Below are positions 1 to 9,624 of a stretch of 64,000 nucleotides of DNA, piece by piece. The notes beneath the pieces were generated by a model, which saw nothing but the letters and a program-made list of their open reading frames with translations, had not been told where the DNA came from and ran no database searches. This stretch comes from Acidobacteriota bacterium. GTDB lineage: Bacteria; Acidobacteriota; Thermoanaerobaculia; Thermoanaerobaculales; Thermoanaerobaculaceae. The position numbers and the translations under genes are program-made. Each line of letters begins with the position of its first letter. The first letter of the stretch is position 1. The stretch covers positions 1-64,000 of the forward strand of contig JACQZW010000059.1 of assembly GCA_016213675.1 (NCBI GenBank), written 5' to 3'.

Positions 1-743
1 CACTCGTCGGGGATCCCCTCGATGCGCCGGTACGACACGGCGCGCCGGCCGTTCCACGAGCCGAACACCGCGCCGATGCCGCCCCACAGTTGCGCCTTCG
101 GGTCGTCGGGGAACTCCTTGCCGAGGACGTCCTTGACCTTGGCCTTGAACTGACCGACCAGCTCGGTGAGGTCGTCGGCCGTGAGGTCGGCGTCGGAGGC
201 GCGGCCGCGCGCCTTCTTCATGGCGTCGAGCAGCCGGTCGAGCTGCTGGCGGATGCCCATCCCCTCGGCGGGCTCGATGCCGGCGGCCTTCTCCATCACC
301 ACGTCGGAGTACATCGCGATGAGCCGGCGATAGGCGTCGTAGACGAAGCGCGGGTTGCCGGTCTTGGCGACCAGGCCCGGGATGGTCGTCGAGCACAGGC
401 CGACGTTGAGGACGGTCTCCATCATGCCCGGCATCGACTTGCGCGCGCCGGAGCGGACCGAGACGAGCAACGCGTTGGTCGGGTCGCCGAACTTGGCGCC
501 CATGATCTGCTCGACCCGCTTGACCGCGGCGTCGACCTCGGCCGAGAGCGTCGCCGGGTAGTCGTGAGAGTGCATGTAGTGGGTGCAGACCTCGGTGGTG
601 ATCGTGAAACCGGCCGGCACGGTGATGCCGATGTTCGCCATCTCGGCGAGGTTGGCACCCTTGCCGCCGAGCAGGTTCTTCATCTCTGCCCGGCCGTCCG
701 CCGAGCCGCCGCCGAAGAAGTAGACCATTTTCTCAGTGCTCAC
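1..743 (-). CDS. ppdK: Pyruvate, phosphate dikinase, N-terminal part (cut by window edge)
   Basis: Interconverts pyruvate, ATP and Pi with PEP, AMP and PPi in the cytoplasm. About 247 N-terminal residues are visible; the rest lies beyond base 1. The minus-strand translation shows the ATP-grasp start of the family: an FFGGGSADGR segment, GGKGANLAEMANIG, VPAGFTITTEVC, and SVRSGARKSMPGMMETVLN, which holds the nucleotide-binding arginine. I chose the GTG at 743 because ACGGAGG lies five bases before it; an ATG at 728 is the alternative. It lies downstream of glyS in the same direction, separated by a 7-bp repeat array. The family assignment is secure; the missing C-terminus means the swivelling-His and PEP/pyruvate domains are inferred. 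Confidence 0.93.
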   Translation of the reverse strand, partial: MSTEKMVYFFGGGSADGRAEMKNLLGGKGANLAEMANIGITVPAGFTITTEVCTHYMHSHDYPATLSAEVDAAVKRVEQIMGAKFGDPTNALLVSVRSGARKSMPGMMETVLNVGLCSTTIPGLVAKTGNPRFVYDAYRRLIAMYSDVVMEKAAGIEPAEGMGIRQQLDRLLDAMKKARGRASDADLTADDLTELVGQFKAKVKDVLGKEFPDDPKAQLWGGIGAVFGSWNGRRAVSYRRIEGIPDE

Positions 744-760
744 AGTTGCCTCCGTCACGA

Positions 761-795
761 AGAGTCGAGAGTTCAGAGTCGAGAGTCGAGAGTTT
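761..795. repeat. Heptad array, unit AGAGTCG
   Basis: Five consecutive 7-bp units, AGAGTCG, AGAGTTC, AGAGTCG, AGAGTCG and AGAGTTT, fill the gap between glyS and ppdK. One of a dispersed set of arrays in this window with the same 7-bp period but different unit sequences. Confidence 0.85.
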
Positions 796-816
796 CCCCC
801 GCCCAACCACGAAGCG

Positions 817-2910
817 TCACGCCCCCAGCCGGGACAGATCGGCGAAGCGCAAGAACAGCTCCTCGACGCGGGCCAGGAGCCCGAGTCGGGCGGCCTTGAG
901 CGCCTCGTCGTCGCACATCACGAGCACGTCGGTGAAGAAGCGGTCGAGCGGCGCGGCGAGCTCGGCCAGGGCCCGTACCGCGGCGCCGTGGTCCGCCGAG
1001 GCGAGCGCCGTGCCGACCTTCGACTCGACCACGCCGAGCGCCGCCAGCAAGTCGCGCTCGGCCGGCTCCTCGAGAGCCTTGGTTTCGAGCGATCCGGAGC
1101 CGCTCTTGGACACGATGTTGCGCACCCGCTTGAACGCCGTCGCCAGATCGGCGAAGACCGGCTCCTGCCGCACGGACTGCAGCACCCGGGCACGGGCAAG
1201 GTCGTCCGGGACCACGCCCCACCGTGCGGCCAGCACCGCCTCGGTCACGTCGGCGGAGAGCCCGGCCGCGCCGGTGAGGTAGAAGCGCTCCCGCTCGAGC
1301 AGGAAGTCGCGCAGGGCGGCGAGCACCTCGGTGCGGTCGCCCTTCAGGAAGCTCTCGCGACCGGTCAGCGCCTGCTCCACCGCGAGAGGAAGGCTCACGG
1401 CGAGCGGGAACTCGGCGCAGATACGGACGATCGCCAGCGCCGCACGCCGCAGCGCGAACGGGTCGCGGCTGCCCGACGGGATCTCGCCGACCGCGAACAG
1501 CCCGGCCAGGGTGTCGAGCCGGTCGGCCACGCCGAGGAGCGCGCCGACGTCGCCGCGCGGGATCGAACCGTCGAGGCCGGCCGGCGTGTACTGATCGCGG
1601 ATCGCCTGCCAGACCTGTTCCGGCTCGCCGTCGCGCTGGGCATAGATGCCGCCGACGACGCCCTGGAGCTCCGGAAACTCGCCCACCATCGCCGTCGACA
1701 GGTCGGCCTTGAGCAGCGTCGCGGCGCGAGCGAACACGGCCGCGTCCGTCGTCACGCCGGCATCGGCGGCCAGCTTCGGAGCGAGTGCCCCGACGAGCGC
1801 GGACTTCTGGGCGAACGAGCCGAGCTTCTGGTGGAAGACGACCCGCTCGAGCTTGGTGACCTGGCCCGACAGGGGCTGCTTGCGGTCCTGGGCGAAGAAG
1901 AAGGCGGCGTCGGTCAGGCGCGCTCCGGCGACCCACTCGTTGCCTTGCTTCACCACGCCCTGCGGGTCGTCCTTGCGATCGGAGACCGCCAGGAAGTACG
2001 GCGCCACCTGGTCGTCCCGGGTCAGCACCAGGCACTTCTGGTGGTGGCGCAGCGTGGTGATCAGCACCTCTTCGGGCAGGTCGAGGAAACGCGCCTCGAT
2101 CTTCCCGCGGATCACACCGGGATACTCGACCAGCTCGACGTGCTCGGCGACCAGCCCGGGGTCGGGCCGCACCTCGCACCCCACCTCGGCGGCCAGTGCC
2201 TGCGTGCCGTGCTCCAGGCGCTCGCGGCGCACCGCCGGATCGACGACCACACCGGCGTGTCCGAGCATCTCGGCGTAGGACGCGAAACCCCTGACCGCAC
2301 GCAGCTCGATACGCCCCGGGCTGATCACCCGGTGGCCCACCGTGGCCGTCCCCGAGGCGACGCCGAACAGCTCGAACGGGATCTGGGTCGCGAGCTTGCC
2401 CGCGCCGAACAGGGCGACCACCCCGTGGACGGGACGGACGAAGGCGTGCTCGCCGCTCCCCCACCGCATCGTCTTCGGGAAGTGCAGCCCGGCGACCACC
2501 CGCGGCGCGACCTCGGCGAGGACCTCGGCGGTCGCCCGTCCGATCAGGTGCTTCGTCCCGGCGATGACCTCGCCCTTGGGGCCCTTGACGACGCGCAAGT
2601 CCTCGACCGAGATCCCGAGCGCCTTGGCGAACCCGGCCGCGGCCTGGGTCGGCGCGCCGTCGCCGGTATACGCCGCCTTGACCGGCGGGCCGGTGACCTC
2701 CTCGTCGCGGTCGGGCTGGCGCTCCGGCAGGCCCAGCACCGACACGACCAGCCGCCGGACCGTCGAGTAGGCACGCGTCTCGACGCCGCCGAAGCCGGCC
2801 TCGGTCAGCTCCCGTGCGAAGCCCTCGACGAGCTGGGCGCGCGCACCGGGCAGGGCGTTGGCCGGGATCTCCTCGCACCGCACTTCCAGGAGGAACTCGT
2901 GCGTGCTCAT
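817..2910 (-). CDS. glyS: Glycyl-tRNA synthetase beta subunit
   Basis: Beta subunit of the alpha2-beta2 type glycyl-tRNA synthetase, which binds tRNA-Gly and works with GlyQ to charge it. The 697-residue protein is the usual family length. It begins [19 protein letters not shown] and carries conserved blocks such as the KxMRWG segment and [19 protein letters not shown] near the end. The ATG at 2910 overlaps the glyQ stop (ATGA), so the subunits are translationally coupled. The C-terminal anticodon-binding helices are complete. No frameshift is seen. Confidence 0.97.
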   Translation of the reverse strand: MSTHEFLLEVRCEEIPANALPGARAQLVEGFARELTEAGFGGVETRAYSTVRRLVVSVLGLPERQPDRDEEVTGPPVKAAYTGDGAPTQAAAGFAKALGISVEDLRVVKGPKGEVIAGTKHLIGRATAEVLAEVAPRVVAGLHFPKTMRWGSGEHAFVRPVHGVVALFGAGKLATQIPFELFGVASGTATVGHRVISPGRIELRAVRGFASYAEMLGHAGVVVDPAVRRERLEHGTQALAAEVGCEVRPDPGLVAEHVELVEYPGVIRGKIEARFLDLPEEVLITTLRHHQKCLVLTRDDQVAPYFLAVSDRKDDPQGVVKQGNEWVAGARLTDAAFFFAQDRKQPLSGQVTKLERVVFHQKLGSFAQKSALVGALAPKLAADAGVTTDAAVFARAATLLKADLSTAMVGEFPELQGVVGGIYAQRDGEPEQVWQAIRDQYTPAGLDGSIPRGDVGALLGVADRLDTLAGLFAVGEIPSGSRDPFALRRAALAIVRICAEFPLAVSLPLAVEQALTGRESFLKGDRTEVLAALRDFLLERERFYLTGAAGLSADVTEAVLAARWGVVPDDLARARVLQSVRQEPVFADLATAFKRVRNIVSKSGSGSLETKALEEPAERDLLAALGVVESKVGTALASADHGAAVRALAELAAPLDRFFTDVLVMCDDEALKAARLGLLARVEELFLRFADLSRLGA

Positions 2911-3824
2911 CGGGACCCGCCGTTCGGCTTGCTGGTGCCGTTCTTCTTGCCGTTGCGTCCGAGGGGGAACCCGAGGCGCTCGCGCTGCACGACGTACTCC
3001 TTGGCGCAGCGGACGGCCAGCTTTCGTACCCGACCGATCAGCGCCACCCGCTCGGTGACGGCGACGGCGCCGCGGGCGTCGAGCAGGTTGAAGAGGTGCG
3101 ACATCTTCAGCGCAGCTTCGAGCGCCGGGACGACCAGCGGCTCCGGGCACTCCAGGCAGCGGCCGGACTCCCGTTCCCAGTCCTCGAAGTGGCGGCGGAG
3201 CATCTCGACGTCGGCGACGTCGAAGGCGTAGCGCGACAGCTCGACCTCGTCCTGGTGGCGCACCTTGCCGTAGGCCAGCTCGCCGTTCCAGGTCATCTCG
3301 TAGATCGAGTTCTTCCGCTGCAGGAACATCGCGATCCGCTCGAGCCCGTAGGTGATCTCCGCGGAGATCGGCTTCAGCTCCTGACCGCCGGCCTGTTGGA
3401 AGTAGGTGAACTGGGTGATCTCCATCCCGTCGAGGAGCACCTGCCAGCCGACACCCCAGGCGCCGAGCGTCGGCGACTCCCAGTTGTCCTCCTCGAAGCG
3501 GACGTCGTGGACGGCCGGGTCGATGCCGAGCGCGTGCAGCGAGGCGAGGTAGAGCTCCTGCACGTCCGCCGGGGACGGCTTGAGGATCACCTGGAGTTGC
3601 AGGTGCTTGCCGAGACGGAACGGGTTCTCGCCGAACCGCGCGTCGGCGGGGCGTCGTGACGGCTGGACGTAGGCGACCCGGTACGGCTCGGGGCCGAGGA
3701 CACGCAGAAACGTCTCGGGATGCATCGTCCCGGCGCCGACCTCGAGGTCGTAGGCTTGTTGCACCACGCAGCCATGCTCGCCCCAGAAGCGGGAGAGCGT
3801 AAGAATCAAAGTCTGCAGATCCAC
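2907..3824 (-). CDS. glyQ: Glycyl-tRNA synthetase alpha subunit
   Basis: Catalytic class II subunit that activates glycine. Strong family signatures: [71 protein letters not shown] and [16 protein letters not shown] chose the GTG at 3824 because GAGGTG lies seven bases upstream; an in-frame ATG at 3839 has no ribosome site and would add five residues. At about 305 residues it is close to family length. It has a lysine/asparagine-rich tail ([15 protein letters not shown]) beyond the usual end. First gene of glyQ-glyS and possibly ppdK. Confidence 0.96.
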   Translation of the reverse strand: MDLQTLILTLSRFWGEHGCVVQQAYDLEVGAGTMHPETFLRVLGPEPYRVAYVQPSRRPADARFGENPFRLGKHLQLQVILKPSPADVQELYLASLHALGIDPAVHDVRFEEDNWESPTLGAWGVGWQVLLDGMEITQFTYFQQAGGQELKPISAEITYGLERIAMFLQRKNSIYEMTWNGELAYGKVRHQDEVELSRYAFDVADVEMLRRHFEDWERESGRCLECPEPLVVPALEAALKMSHLFNLLDARGAVAVTERVALIGRVRKLAVRCAKEYVVQRERLGFPLGRNGKKNGTSKPNGGSR

Positions 3825-3885
3825 GGAAGCACACCTCATGCGCGTCGTCGCGCATCAACGGCCGCGGAGGATAGCACGAAAGGCA

Positions 3886-3913
3886 GGGGTCCGGGGTCCG
3901 GGACCCGGTCCAA
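3886..3913. repeat. Heptad array, unit GGGGTCC
   Basis: Four 7-bp units, two exact GGGGTCC followed by GGGACCC and GGTCCAA, directly behind the stop of the AtuA-family gene and upstream of glyQ. Confidence 0.75.
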
Positions 3914-3915
3914 CG

Positions 3916-5289
3916 TCAGGCCGTCTCGACGCTCACCCGGACGTAGGGGTCGACGACCTCCTTGGGGACGAGCGCCGGCCAGAACGCGACGACCTCCTGC
4001 GGCTTCGGGCGGCCGCCGGCGAAGCCCGTGACCCCCGGCAGGCCGGCGGTGATGAGCGGGGCCAGCTCCATGCCGAACCGGGCGATCGCCTCGCGGTTGT
4101 GCCCGCGCACGCCGAGGCGGAGGACCACCTCGGGCGGGTCGACCGGCGACGGCGCCACGGTGGCGGGGTGGCAGGCGCCGGCGCCGATGATCTCGACCGA
4201 CCGGTCGCCTTCCGGTAAGCTCACCCCGGCCTTCTCCAACCGCCGCCAGACGATGTCCGCGGCGGCCCGCGCCTTGTCCACCGCGCGCGGACCCGAGATC
4301 ACCAGCGTTCCCGATGCCTTGTACCCCTCGTGGAACGACGCGGAGACCTTGTAGAACGGCGTCTTGTCACGCCCGCGGATCCCGCTCACCCGCACGCGGT
4401 CCTCCCCGGCCTGCTCCAGCCGGATCGAGGTGAAGTCGGCGACGCAGTCAGGGGTGATGTACGAGGTCGGCTCGCCCATCTCGTAGACGAGCTGCTCGGA
4501 GACCGTCGCCACCGAGACGAGGCCTCCCGTCACCGGGTGCTTGGTGACGACGAACGTTCCGTCGTCGTGGCACTCGACGACCGGGTAGCCGACGTCCCAT
4601 AGAGCCGGGACCTCCCACCAGCGCGTGAAGTTGCCGCCGGTGCACTGGGCCCCGCACTCGATGATGTGCCCGGCGACGGTCCCGGCGGCGAGCCGGTCCC
4701 AGTCGTCCTCCCCCCAGCCGAACTCGTGGATCAGCGGTCCCAGTGCGAGCGCCGTGTCGGTGACCCGCCCGGCCAGAACGATCTGCGCGCCCCTGTCCAG
4801 GGCCTGCGCGACCGGCCGGGCACCGAGGTAGGCGTTGGCCGACAGCACTTTGAGCCGGCGGTCGCACAGCCGCTGCCCCGTCTCCATGTTCTCCAGGTGG
4901 TGACCGAGGGCGCACAGCTCGCCGAGGCGCGGCAGCAGGTCGTCGCCCTCGATCACGCCGACGGACAGGCCGGTGATCCCGAGCTCCCGCGCGAGCCCGA
5001 AGATCTCGTCGCGACAGGCGGTCGGGTTGAGACCGCCGGCGTTGGTCACCACCCGAACTCCCTTGGCTGCGATGATCGGCAAGGCGCGCCGCAGGAAGCC
5101 GACGAAGTCCGTCGCGAAACCCTTGTGCGGGTCGCGCAGGCGCTGCCGCATCATGATCGACAGCGTCACCTCGGCGAGGTAGTCGAGGCCGAGGTAGTCG
5201 AGCGGCCCGCGGGTGACCTGCTCGTACGCCGCATCGGGCGAGTCGCCCCAGAACCCCTGCCCGTTGCCGATCCGCACCATCCGTGACAT
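3916..5289 (-). CDS. AtuA/DUF1446 family protein (acyclic terpene utilisation-like)
   Basis: About 457 residues matching the AtuA/DUF1446 family, whose founder is in the acyclic-terpene (citronellol/geraniol) degradation cluster of Pseudomonas; the biochemical role is unclear. Seen here: VRIGNGQGFWGDSPDAA at the start, VVTNAGGLNPTACRDEIFGL, GRVTDTALALGPLIHEFGW and ECGAQCTGGNFTRWWEVP. ATG 5289 is the probable start (GTG 5295 is possible); no good ribosome site is visible for either. No other atu genes are nearby, so terpene use is not implied. An acyl-CoA dehydrogenase lies far away at 59 kb. Confidence 0.8.
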   Translation of the reverse strand: MSRMVRIGNGQGFWGDSPDAAYEQVTRGPLDYLGLDYLAEVTLSIMMRQRLRDPHKGFATDFVGFLRRALPIIAAKGVRVVTNAGGLNPTACRDEIFGLARELGITGLSVGVIEGDDLLPRLGELCALGHHLENMETGQRLCDRRLKVLSANAYLGARPVAQALDRGAQIVLAGRVTDTALALGPLIHEFGWGEDDWDRLAAGTVAGHIIECGAQCTGGNFTRWWEVPALWDVGYPVVECHDDGTFVVTKHPVTGGLVSVATVSEQLVYEMGEPTSYITPDCVADFTSIRLEQAGEDRVRVSGIRGRDKTPFYKVSASFHEGYKASGTLVISGPRAVDKARAAADIVWRRLEKAGVSLPEGDRSVEIIGAGACHPATVAPSPVDPPEVVLRLGVRGHNREAIARFGMELAPLITAGLPGVTGFAGGRPKPQEVVAFWPALVPKEVVDPYVRVSVETA

Positions 5290-5434
5290 GGACACAGTGT
5301 AGCGACCGAAGAGTCAGTGCGCTTTTCGTCCCGCCGACGTTCTCAGGGGTGAGCGGAGCCGAACCCCACGGAAGGCGGGCGACCGCCACGCACCGAGCAG
5401 GGGTCGAGGGTTCCCCTCCAGGGAGGGCTGCACC

Positions 5435-5968
5435 ATGAGATTCACAGCCGGAAGACTCCAGCTCTTGGCGTTGATCGCGTCGGTCGTTACCGCCCTTGCA
5501 TGGGCCCAGCCGACCCAGGCACAGTCGCACTCGCTGCCGGACCTCGTCGGGGTCAGCATCCAGTTCACGGTCACGCAGCGCACCACATGGGGGGACGGGA
5601 AGCCCTGCCAGCAGTACAACGTCGTCCCGACCATCAAGAACCAGGGCCAGCAGGACGCGGGGCGGTTCAAAGTCCAGCTCCAGCGCAAGAAGAACTCAGG
5701 GAACTACTGGGAGTACGTCGAGGCATGCGAGGCCTGCACTTTCGACATGCCCTCCGGGCTGCCTGCGGGAAGGTCGAAGACCTTGGACGCCCGCGCCGCC
5801 AACAACTGCAGTGACAACAACTGGAACTGGTGGCGCATCGTCGTCGACAGCGGAGGGCGGGTCTACGAGGGCCTGCCGGGCGAGGCCAACAACGCGACCA
5901 TCGAGAAGGAGTACAAACCGCCGCTTTTCCCTCGCCCAACCGCGCCCGTCAGGCAGCAGCGGCCCTGA
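5435..5968 (+). CDS. Small secreted protein, CARDB-like
   Basis: 177 residues with a classical signal peptide (hydrophobic LLALIASVVTALAWA, then AQPTQAQS). The mature part begins PDLVGVSIQFTV and continues with a VVPTIKNQGQQDAG segment, typical of CARDB-type extracellular beta-sandwich domains that recur in cell-surface proteins. It has four to six cysteines (PCQQY, EACEACTF, NNCSDN) that may form disulfides. GGGAGG lies eight bases before the ATG. It is monocistronic and followed by a hairpin. Function unknown. Confidence 0.75.
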   Translation: MRFTAGRLQLLALIASVVTALAWAQPTQAQSHSLPDLVGVSIQFTVTQRTTWGDGKPCQQYNVVPTIKNQGQQDAGRFKVQLQRKKNSGNYWEYVEACEACTFDMPSGLPAGRSKTLDARAANNCSDNNWNWWRIVVDSGGRVYEGLPGEANNATIEKEYKPPLFPRPTAPVRQQRP

Positions 5969-6016
5969 TCCCCCGCGCGCCGCAGCGCCCTGAGCCGCCG
6001 GCGCGCTCCATGATCT

Positions 6017-6043
6017 CCGCCCCGGCGTGGCCCGCCGGGGCGG
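6017..6043 (+). terminator. GC-rich hairpin after the secreted protein
   Basis: Perfect 11-bp inverted repeat (CCGCCCCGGCG / CGCCGGGGCGG) around a five-base loop, about 50 bases after the stop at 5968. It lacks a clear T tract, so termination may be weak or factor-dependent. Confidence 0.55.
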
Positions 6044-6138
6044 TGCCTTGCCGCCTGTCCGGTTTTCGCGTAACGTCCTCCCCCGATGCTCGTCGGAAGA
6101 GAGTTCCCGTTAGACAACGCCTTCCCGGGGAGGAAAGC

Positions 6139-7188
6139 ATGAGCGTGGGGATCGTGGGGTATGGCTCCTACGTGCCGCGGCGTCGGATCAAGCTGCCCGA
6201 CATCGCGCGCGTCTGGGGCGCGGACGCGGAGTCGTACGAGCGCGGCCTGGAGCTGCACGAGAAGTCGGTGCCGGCGCGCGACGAGGACACCATCACCATG
6301 GCGGTGACCGCTGCGCGGCGCGCCCTCAAGCGCGCGGGCATCGACCCGCTGACCATCGGCGCCGTCTACGTCGGCTCGGAGTCGCACCCGTACGCCGTCA
6401 AGCCGTCGGGCACGGTGCTCGCCGAGGCGCTCGGCGCGACGCCGGCGGTGCACTGCGCGGACCTCGAGTTCGCCTGCAAGGCCGGCAGCGAGGGGATGTT
6501 CATCGCCGCGTCGCTGGTCAAGGCCGGCGAGGTCCAGCACGCCCTCGCGGTCGGCGCCGACACCTCGCAGGGCGCCCCCGGCGACGCCCTCGAGTACTCC
6601 GCCGCGGCCGGCGCCGCCGCCTTCATCTTCGGCGCCGACAAGCTCGTCGCCACCCTCGACGCGCAGTGCTCGTTCATGACGGACACGCCGGACTTCTGGC
6701 GCCGCGAGTACATGCACTACCCGCGTCACGCCGGCCGCTTCACCGGCGAGCCGGCGTACTTCAAGCACACCCTCGGCGCGGCGAAGATGCTGATGGAGAA
6801 GTCGGGCACCAAGCCGGCAGACTTCGCCTTCGCGGTCTTCCACCAGCCCAACGGCAAGTTCCCGATGCGCGCCGGCAAGATGCTCGGCTTCACCACCGAG
6901 CAGATGCAGCAGGGTTGGCTGTCGCCGTGGCTCGGCAACACCTACTCCGGCGCCTCGCCGATCGGCCTGACCGCGATCCTCGACATCGCCAAGCCCGGCG
7001 ACCGGATCCTCATGGTGTCGTACGGCTCGGGCTCGGGCTCCGACGGGTTCGTGTGGACGGTGACGCCGCGCATCGACGAGGTGCGTGCCCTCGCGCCGCA
7101 CACCCGCGTGCTGCTCGACACCAACAAGATCTACGTCGACTACGGGACCTACGCCAAGCTGCGCGGCAAGATCCGCATGGGCGAATGA
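6139..7188 (+). CDS. Archaeal-type hydroxymethylglutaryl-CoA synthase
   Basis: Condenses acetyl-CoA with acetoacetyl-CoA. It has 349 residues and belongs to the archaeal-type HMG-CoA synthase/KAS III-like thiolase fold rather than the bacterial MvaS type. Visible motifs: [14 protein letters not shown] start, the catalytic cysteine in [23 protein letters not shown] with the active-site His, and [14 protein letters not shown] 6139 follows GGGGAGGAAAGC. Ten bases separate it from the thiolase, which overlaps the DUF35 gene, reproducing the archaeal three-gene module. No HMG-CoA reductase or mevalonate kinase is in the window, so the product could feed mevalonate, or leucine/ketone-body type metabolism. 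Confidence 0.88.
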   Translation: MSVGIVGYGSYVPRRRIKLPDIARVWGADAESYERGLELHEKSVPARDEDTITMAVTAARRALKRAGIDPLTIGAVYVGSESHPYAVKPSGTVLAEALGATPAVHCADLEFACKAGSEGMFIAASLVKAGEVQHALAVGADTSQGAPGDALEYSAAAGAAAFIFGADKLVATLDAQCSFMTDTPDFWRREYMHYPRHAGRFTGEPAYFKHTLGAAKMLMEKSGTKPADFAFAVFHQPNGKFPMRAGKMLGFTTEQMQQGWLSPWLGNTYSGASPIGLTAILDIAKPGDRILMVSYGSGSGSDGFVWTVTPRIDEVRALAPHTRVLLDTNKIYVDYGTYAKLRGKIRMGE

Positions 7189-7198
7189 GGGGGAAGAC

Positions 7199-8362
7199 AT
7201 GCGAGAGGTCGCAATCGTCGGAATCGGACTCTCGCGGTGGGGCGAAGTGTGGGATGCCTCGCTGCGCTCGTTGTGGACCGAGGCGGCGCTGGCGGCGTTG
7301 GCCGACGCCGGTGTCGACACGGTCGATTCGATCACGGTCGGGTGCATGAGCCCGGGGCTGTTCGTCGGCCAGGAGCACCTCGGCGCCCTGCTCGCCGACG
7401 AGCTGGGCATGCCCGGCGTGCCCGCCACCCGGGTGGAGTCGGCGTGCGCCTCGGGCGGCGTCGCGCTCAAGGCGGCGTTCGCCGAGGTCGCGTCGGGCAT
7501 GGCGGACATCGTCCTCGCATCGGGCGTCGAGAAGATGACCGACGTGTCGGGCGACGAGTGCACGGCCGCCCTCGCGACCGCCGCCGACGCCGAGCTCGAG
7601 GTGTTCCACGGCGCCAGCTTCCCCGGGCTGTACGCGATGATGGCGCGCGCCCACATGGAGCGCTACGGGACGACCCGCGAGCAGCTCGCCATGGTCGCGG
7701 TGAAGAACCACAAGCACGGATCGATGAACCCACGGGCGCAGTACCGCCAGGAGATCACCATCAAGGACGTCCTGCGCTCGGCCAAGGTCGCCGACCCGCT
7801 CAACGTCCTCGACTGCTCGCCGATCACCGACGGCGCCGCCGCAGTGATCCTCGCCGAGCTGTCGGTCGCGAGGAAGCTCGCCAAGGGCCGCCCGGTCGTC
7901 AAGATCACCGGGATCGGCCACGCCACCGACGCCATCGCGCTGCACAGCCGGCCTGACATGACCTCGATCCCGGCCACCACCAAGGCCGCCCAACGGGCCT
8001 TCGCCATGGCCGGCAAGGGGCCGCAGGACGTGCACTTCGTCGAGCTGCACGATTGCTTCACCATCGCCGAGATCGTCGTCCTCGAGTCGCTCGGGCTGTG
8101 CGCTCCGGGCGAGGGCGGGAAGCAGGCCGAGTCGGGTCGCACCGCACTCGGCGGCGCGCTGCCGGTCAACGTCTCCGGCGGCCTGAAGTCGAAGGGCCAT
8201 CCGGTCGGCGCGACCGGCATCGCTCAGATGGTCGAGCTGGCCACGCAACTACGCGGCCAGGCCGAGAAGCGCCAGGTGGCGAAGGCCCGCGTCGGGCTCG
8301 CGCAGAACATGGGCGGCACCGGCGCCTCGACCGTGGTCACCGTCGTGGAGGTGGCGTCATGA
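7199..8362 (+). CDS. Acetyl-CoA acetyltransferase (SCP-x/archaeal-type thiolase)
   Basis: Forms or cleaves acetoacetyl-CoA; 387 residues. Nucleophilic cysteine in [28 protein letters not shown], the HDCF-type motif of SCP-x/archaeal thiolases; and [11 protein letters not shown] near the C-terminus. It lacks the second cysteine pattern of PhaA-type thiolases. The start is ATG 7199 with GGGGGAAG upstream; its stop overlaps the start of the DUF35 gene by four bases. In archaea this thiolase, HMG-CoA synthase and DUF35 protein form one channelling complex, and the gene order here fits that. Confidence 0.88.
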   Translation: MREVAIVGIGLSRWGEVWDASLRSLWTEAALAALADAGVDTVDSITVGCMSPGLFVGQEHLGALLADELGMPGVPATRVESACASGGVALKAAFAEVASGMADIVLASGVEKMTDVSGDECTAALATAADAELEVFHGASFPGLYAMMARAHMERYGTTREQLAMVAVKNHKHGSMNPRAQYRQEITIKDVLRSAKVADPLNVLDCSPITDGAAAVILAELSVARKLAKGRPVVKITGIGHATDAIALHSRPDMTSIPATTKAAQRAFAMAGKGPQDVHFVELHDCFTIAEIVVLESLGLCAPGEGGKQAESGRTALGGALPVNVSGGLKSKGHPVGATGIAQMVELATQLRGQAEKRQVAKARVGLAQNMGGTGASTVVTVVEVAS

Positions 8363-8754
8363 GCCTCAACCCAGCCCGCGTCGCCCGCGAGTTCCCGTCC
8401 CGCTACCGTCTCGAGGCGGCGAAGTGTGCCGGCTGCGGCCACGTCGCCTTCCCGGCCCGCCTCGTCTGCCCGGCCTGCCGGGGCACCAAGCACACAGCCG
8501 TCACCCTCGACCCGGCGGGCAAGGTGCTCACGTTCACCGTGATCCACGTGCCGCCGGCGGAGTTCAAGGGCCAGGCGCCCTACGTCCTGGCCGTCGTCGA
8601 GCTGGCCGACGGCGTCCGGGTGACGTGCCAGGTCGCCGACGTGGATCCCGCCGCGGTCAAGACCGGCATGCCGGTGAGCCTCGAGTTCCGCCGCATCCAG
8701 GAGGACGGCGAGGCCGGCGTGATCGCGTACGGGCACAAGGCCGTGCCGGCCTGA
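8359..8754 (+). CDS. DUF35 OB-fold/zinc-ribbon acyl-CoA-binding protein
   Basis: 131 residues: an N-terminal rubredoxin-like zinc ribbon (CAGCGH then CPAC, about residues 23-41) and a C-terminal OB fold ([20 protein letters not shown]). It is the third subunit of the archaeal thiolase/HMG-CoA synthase complex, where it bridges the two enzymes and shares the CoA site. The ATG overlaps the thiolase stop (ATGA), which argues for co-translation and stoichiometric assembly. Confidence 0.88.
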   Translation: MSLNPARVAREFPSRYRLEAAKCAGCGHVAFPARLVCPACRGTKHTAVTLDPAGKVLTFTVIHVPPAEFKGQAPYVLAVVELADGVRVTCQVADVDPAAVKTGMPVSLEFRRIQEDGEAGVIAYGHKAVPA

Positions 8755-8767
8755 CGGATCGGATACC

Positions 8768-8795
8768 GTGGCCCGTGGTCCGCGGTCCGGCCCCC
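8768..8795. repeat. Heptad array, unit GTGGTCC
   Basis: Three to four 7-bp units (GTGGCCC, GTGGTCC, GCGGTCC, GGCCCCC) between the convergent DUF35 gene and recO. Confidence 0.6.
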
Positions 8796-8816
8796 GCCCG
8801 ACCCCGATAGACCCTT

Positions 8817-8846
8817 GGGGCGGCCCTTGCGGCCGCCCTTCGTCAC
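8817..8846. repeat. GGGCGGCC hairpin repeat, copy 1 (possible bidirectional terminator)
   Basis: Inverted repeat GGGCGGCC / GGCCGCCC around CTTGC followed by TTCGTCACTG, between two convergent genes. The same core recurs at 51765-51795 and, as a half copy, at 61202-61221. Confidence 0.65.
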
Positions 8847-8871
8847 TGCCGGCCGGCTTCGAACCGGCACC

Positions 8872-9621
8872 CTATCCGTGTTCGCCGGACCCCGTCGTTT
8901 GCGTCAGATAGCGCCAGGAGAGCAGGTCACGCTCGGTGAAGCGGCGCCGCACTGACTGGAGCAAGGTCGCAGCATCCTCGGGAGGCGCCGCCGTCAGGCG
9001 TTCGAGCGGCAGCCTGATGGCGCTCCGAAGCCACTCCACGCCGGCGTCCCCGATCCGCAGCGACCCGCGGGCCGGCCGGTGGGCGGCGCAGGTGAAGGTG
9101 CCGTCGGACGGGTCGAACGACCGGCCTCCCGGCGGCAGCGCCTCGCCGCAGACGCCGCACCGGTCGAGCTCGGGAAACACGCCGCCGAGCTTGACGAACC
9201 ACAGCTCGGCGTAGTGCGCGACGGTGAGCGGATCGCCGCCGGCGAGCAGCCGCTCGACGCAGTGGTCGACGAGGCGGAACGCCGCCTCCGCCCGTTGTCC
9301 GGGTTGACAGAAGGTCAGCGCCAGCTCGGCCACGACCTGCCCGGCCGCCCAGCCGGGCGGCGACGACGCCAGCGGGTAGGCGCTGCGCACCGCCGTCGCC
9401 TCGTCGAGGTTGCCCAGCTCGCGGGTGGGCTTCTCGAAGTAGCTCACGCGGACGAGCGACAGGGGCTCGAGCGCGGCGGCGAGCGGCGCCCTGATGCCGC
9501 GGGCGCGCCGGGCCAGGACGCGCACGATGCCCGACGCGCGGGTGAGCAGGACCACCACGAGGTCGCGTTCGCGGTACGCGTGACGAGTGAGGACGAACGC
9601 CTCGTCAGCGCGGGCCGGCAT
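8872..9621 (-). CDS. recO: DNA repair protein RecO
   Basis: Recombination mediator that loads RecA on SSB-coated DNA with RecR. 249 residues, normal length. Starts with AFVLTRHAYRERDLVVVLLT, the OB-fold beginning of RecO. It carries a four-cysteine-type motif (RCGVCGEALPPGG ... FTCAAHRP), though the last position is His-flanked. Its ATG lies one codon after the RNase D stop, so the two genes are coupled. Confidence 0.92.
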   Translation of the reverse strand: MPARADEAFVLTRHAYRERDLVVVLLTRASGIVRVLARRARGIRAPLAAALEPLSLVRVSYFEKPTRELGNLDEATAVRSAYPLASSPPGWAAGQVVAELALTFCQPGQRAEAAFRLVDHCVERLLAGGDPLTVAHYAELWFVKLGGVFPELDRCGVCGEALPPGGRSFDPSDGTFTCAAHRPARGSLRIGDAGVEWLRSAIRLPLERLTAAPPEDAATLLQSVRRRFTERDLLSWRYLTQTTGSGEHG

Positions 9622-9624
9622 GGC

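Noticed and set aside
736-3231. Long open frames antisense to glyS, carB, the secreted proteins and others
   Set aside because: Expected from high-GC third-position codon bias; they have no ribosome site or recognised motif and lie on the opposite strand of clear genes.
3825-3915. T-box leader before glyQ
   Set aside because: Only ~70 bases of leader and a heptad array; no specifier loop or T-box sequence seen.
8846-8872. A GGTTCGAAGCC T-arm-like sequence on the minus strand after recO
   Set aside because: No acceptor or anticodon arm in the correct position; it is a part of the GGGCGGCC repeat flank.
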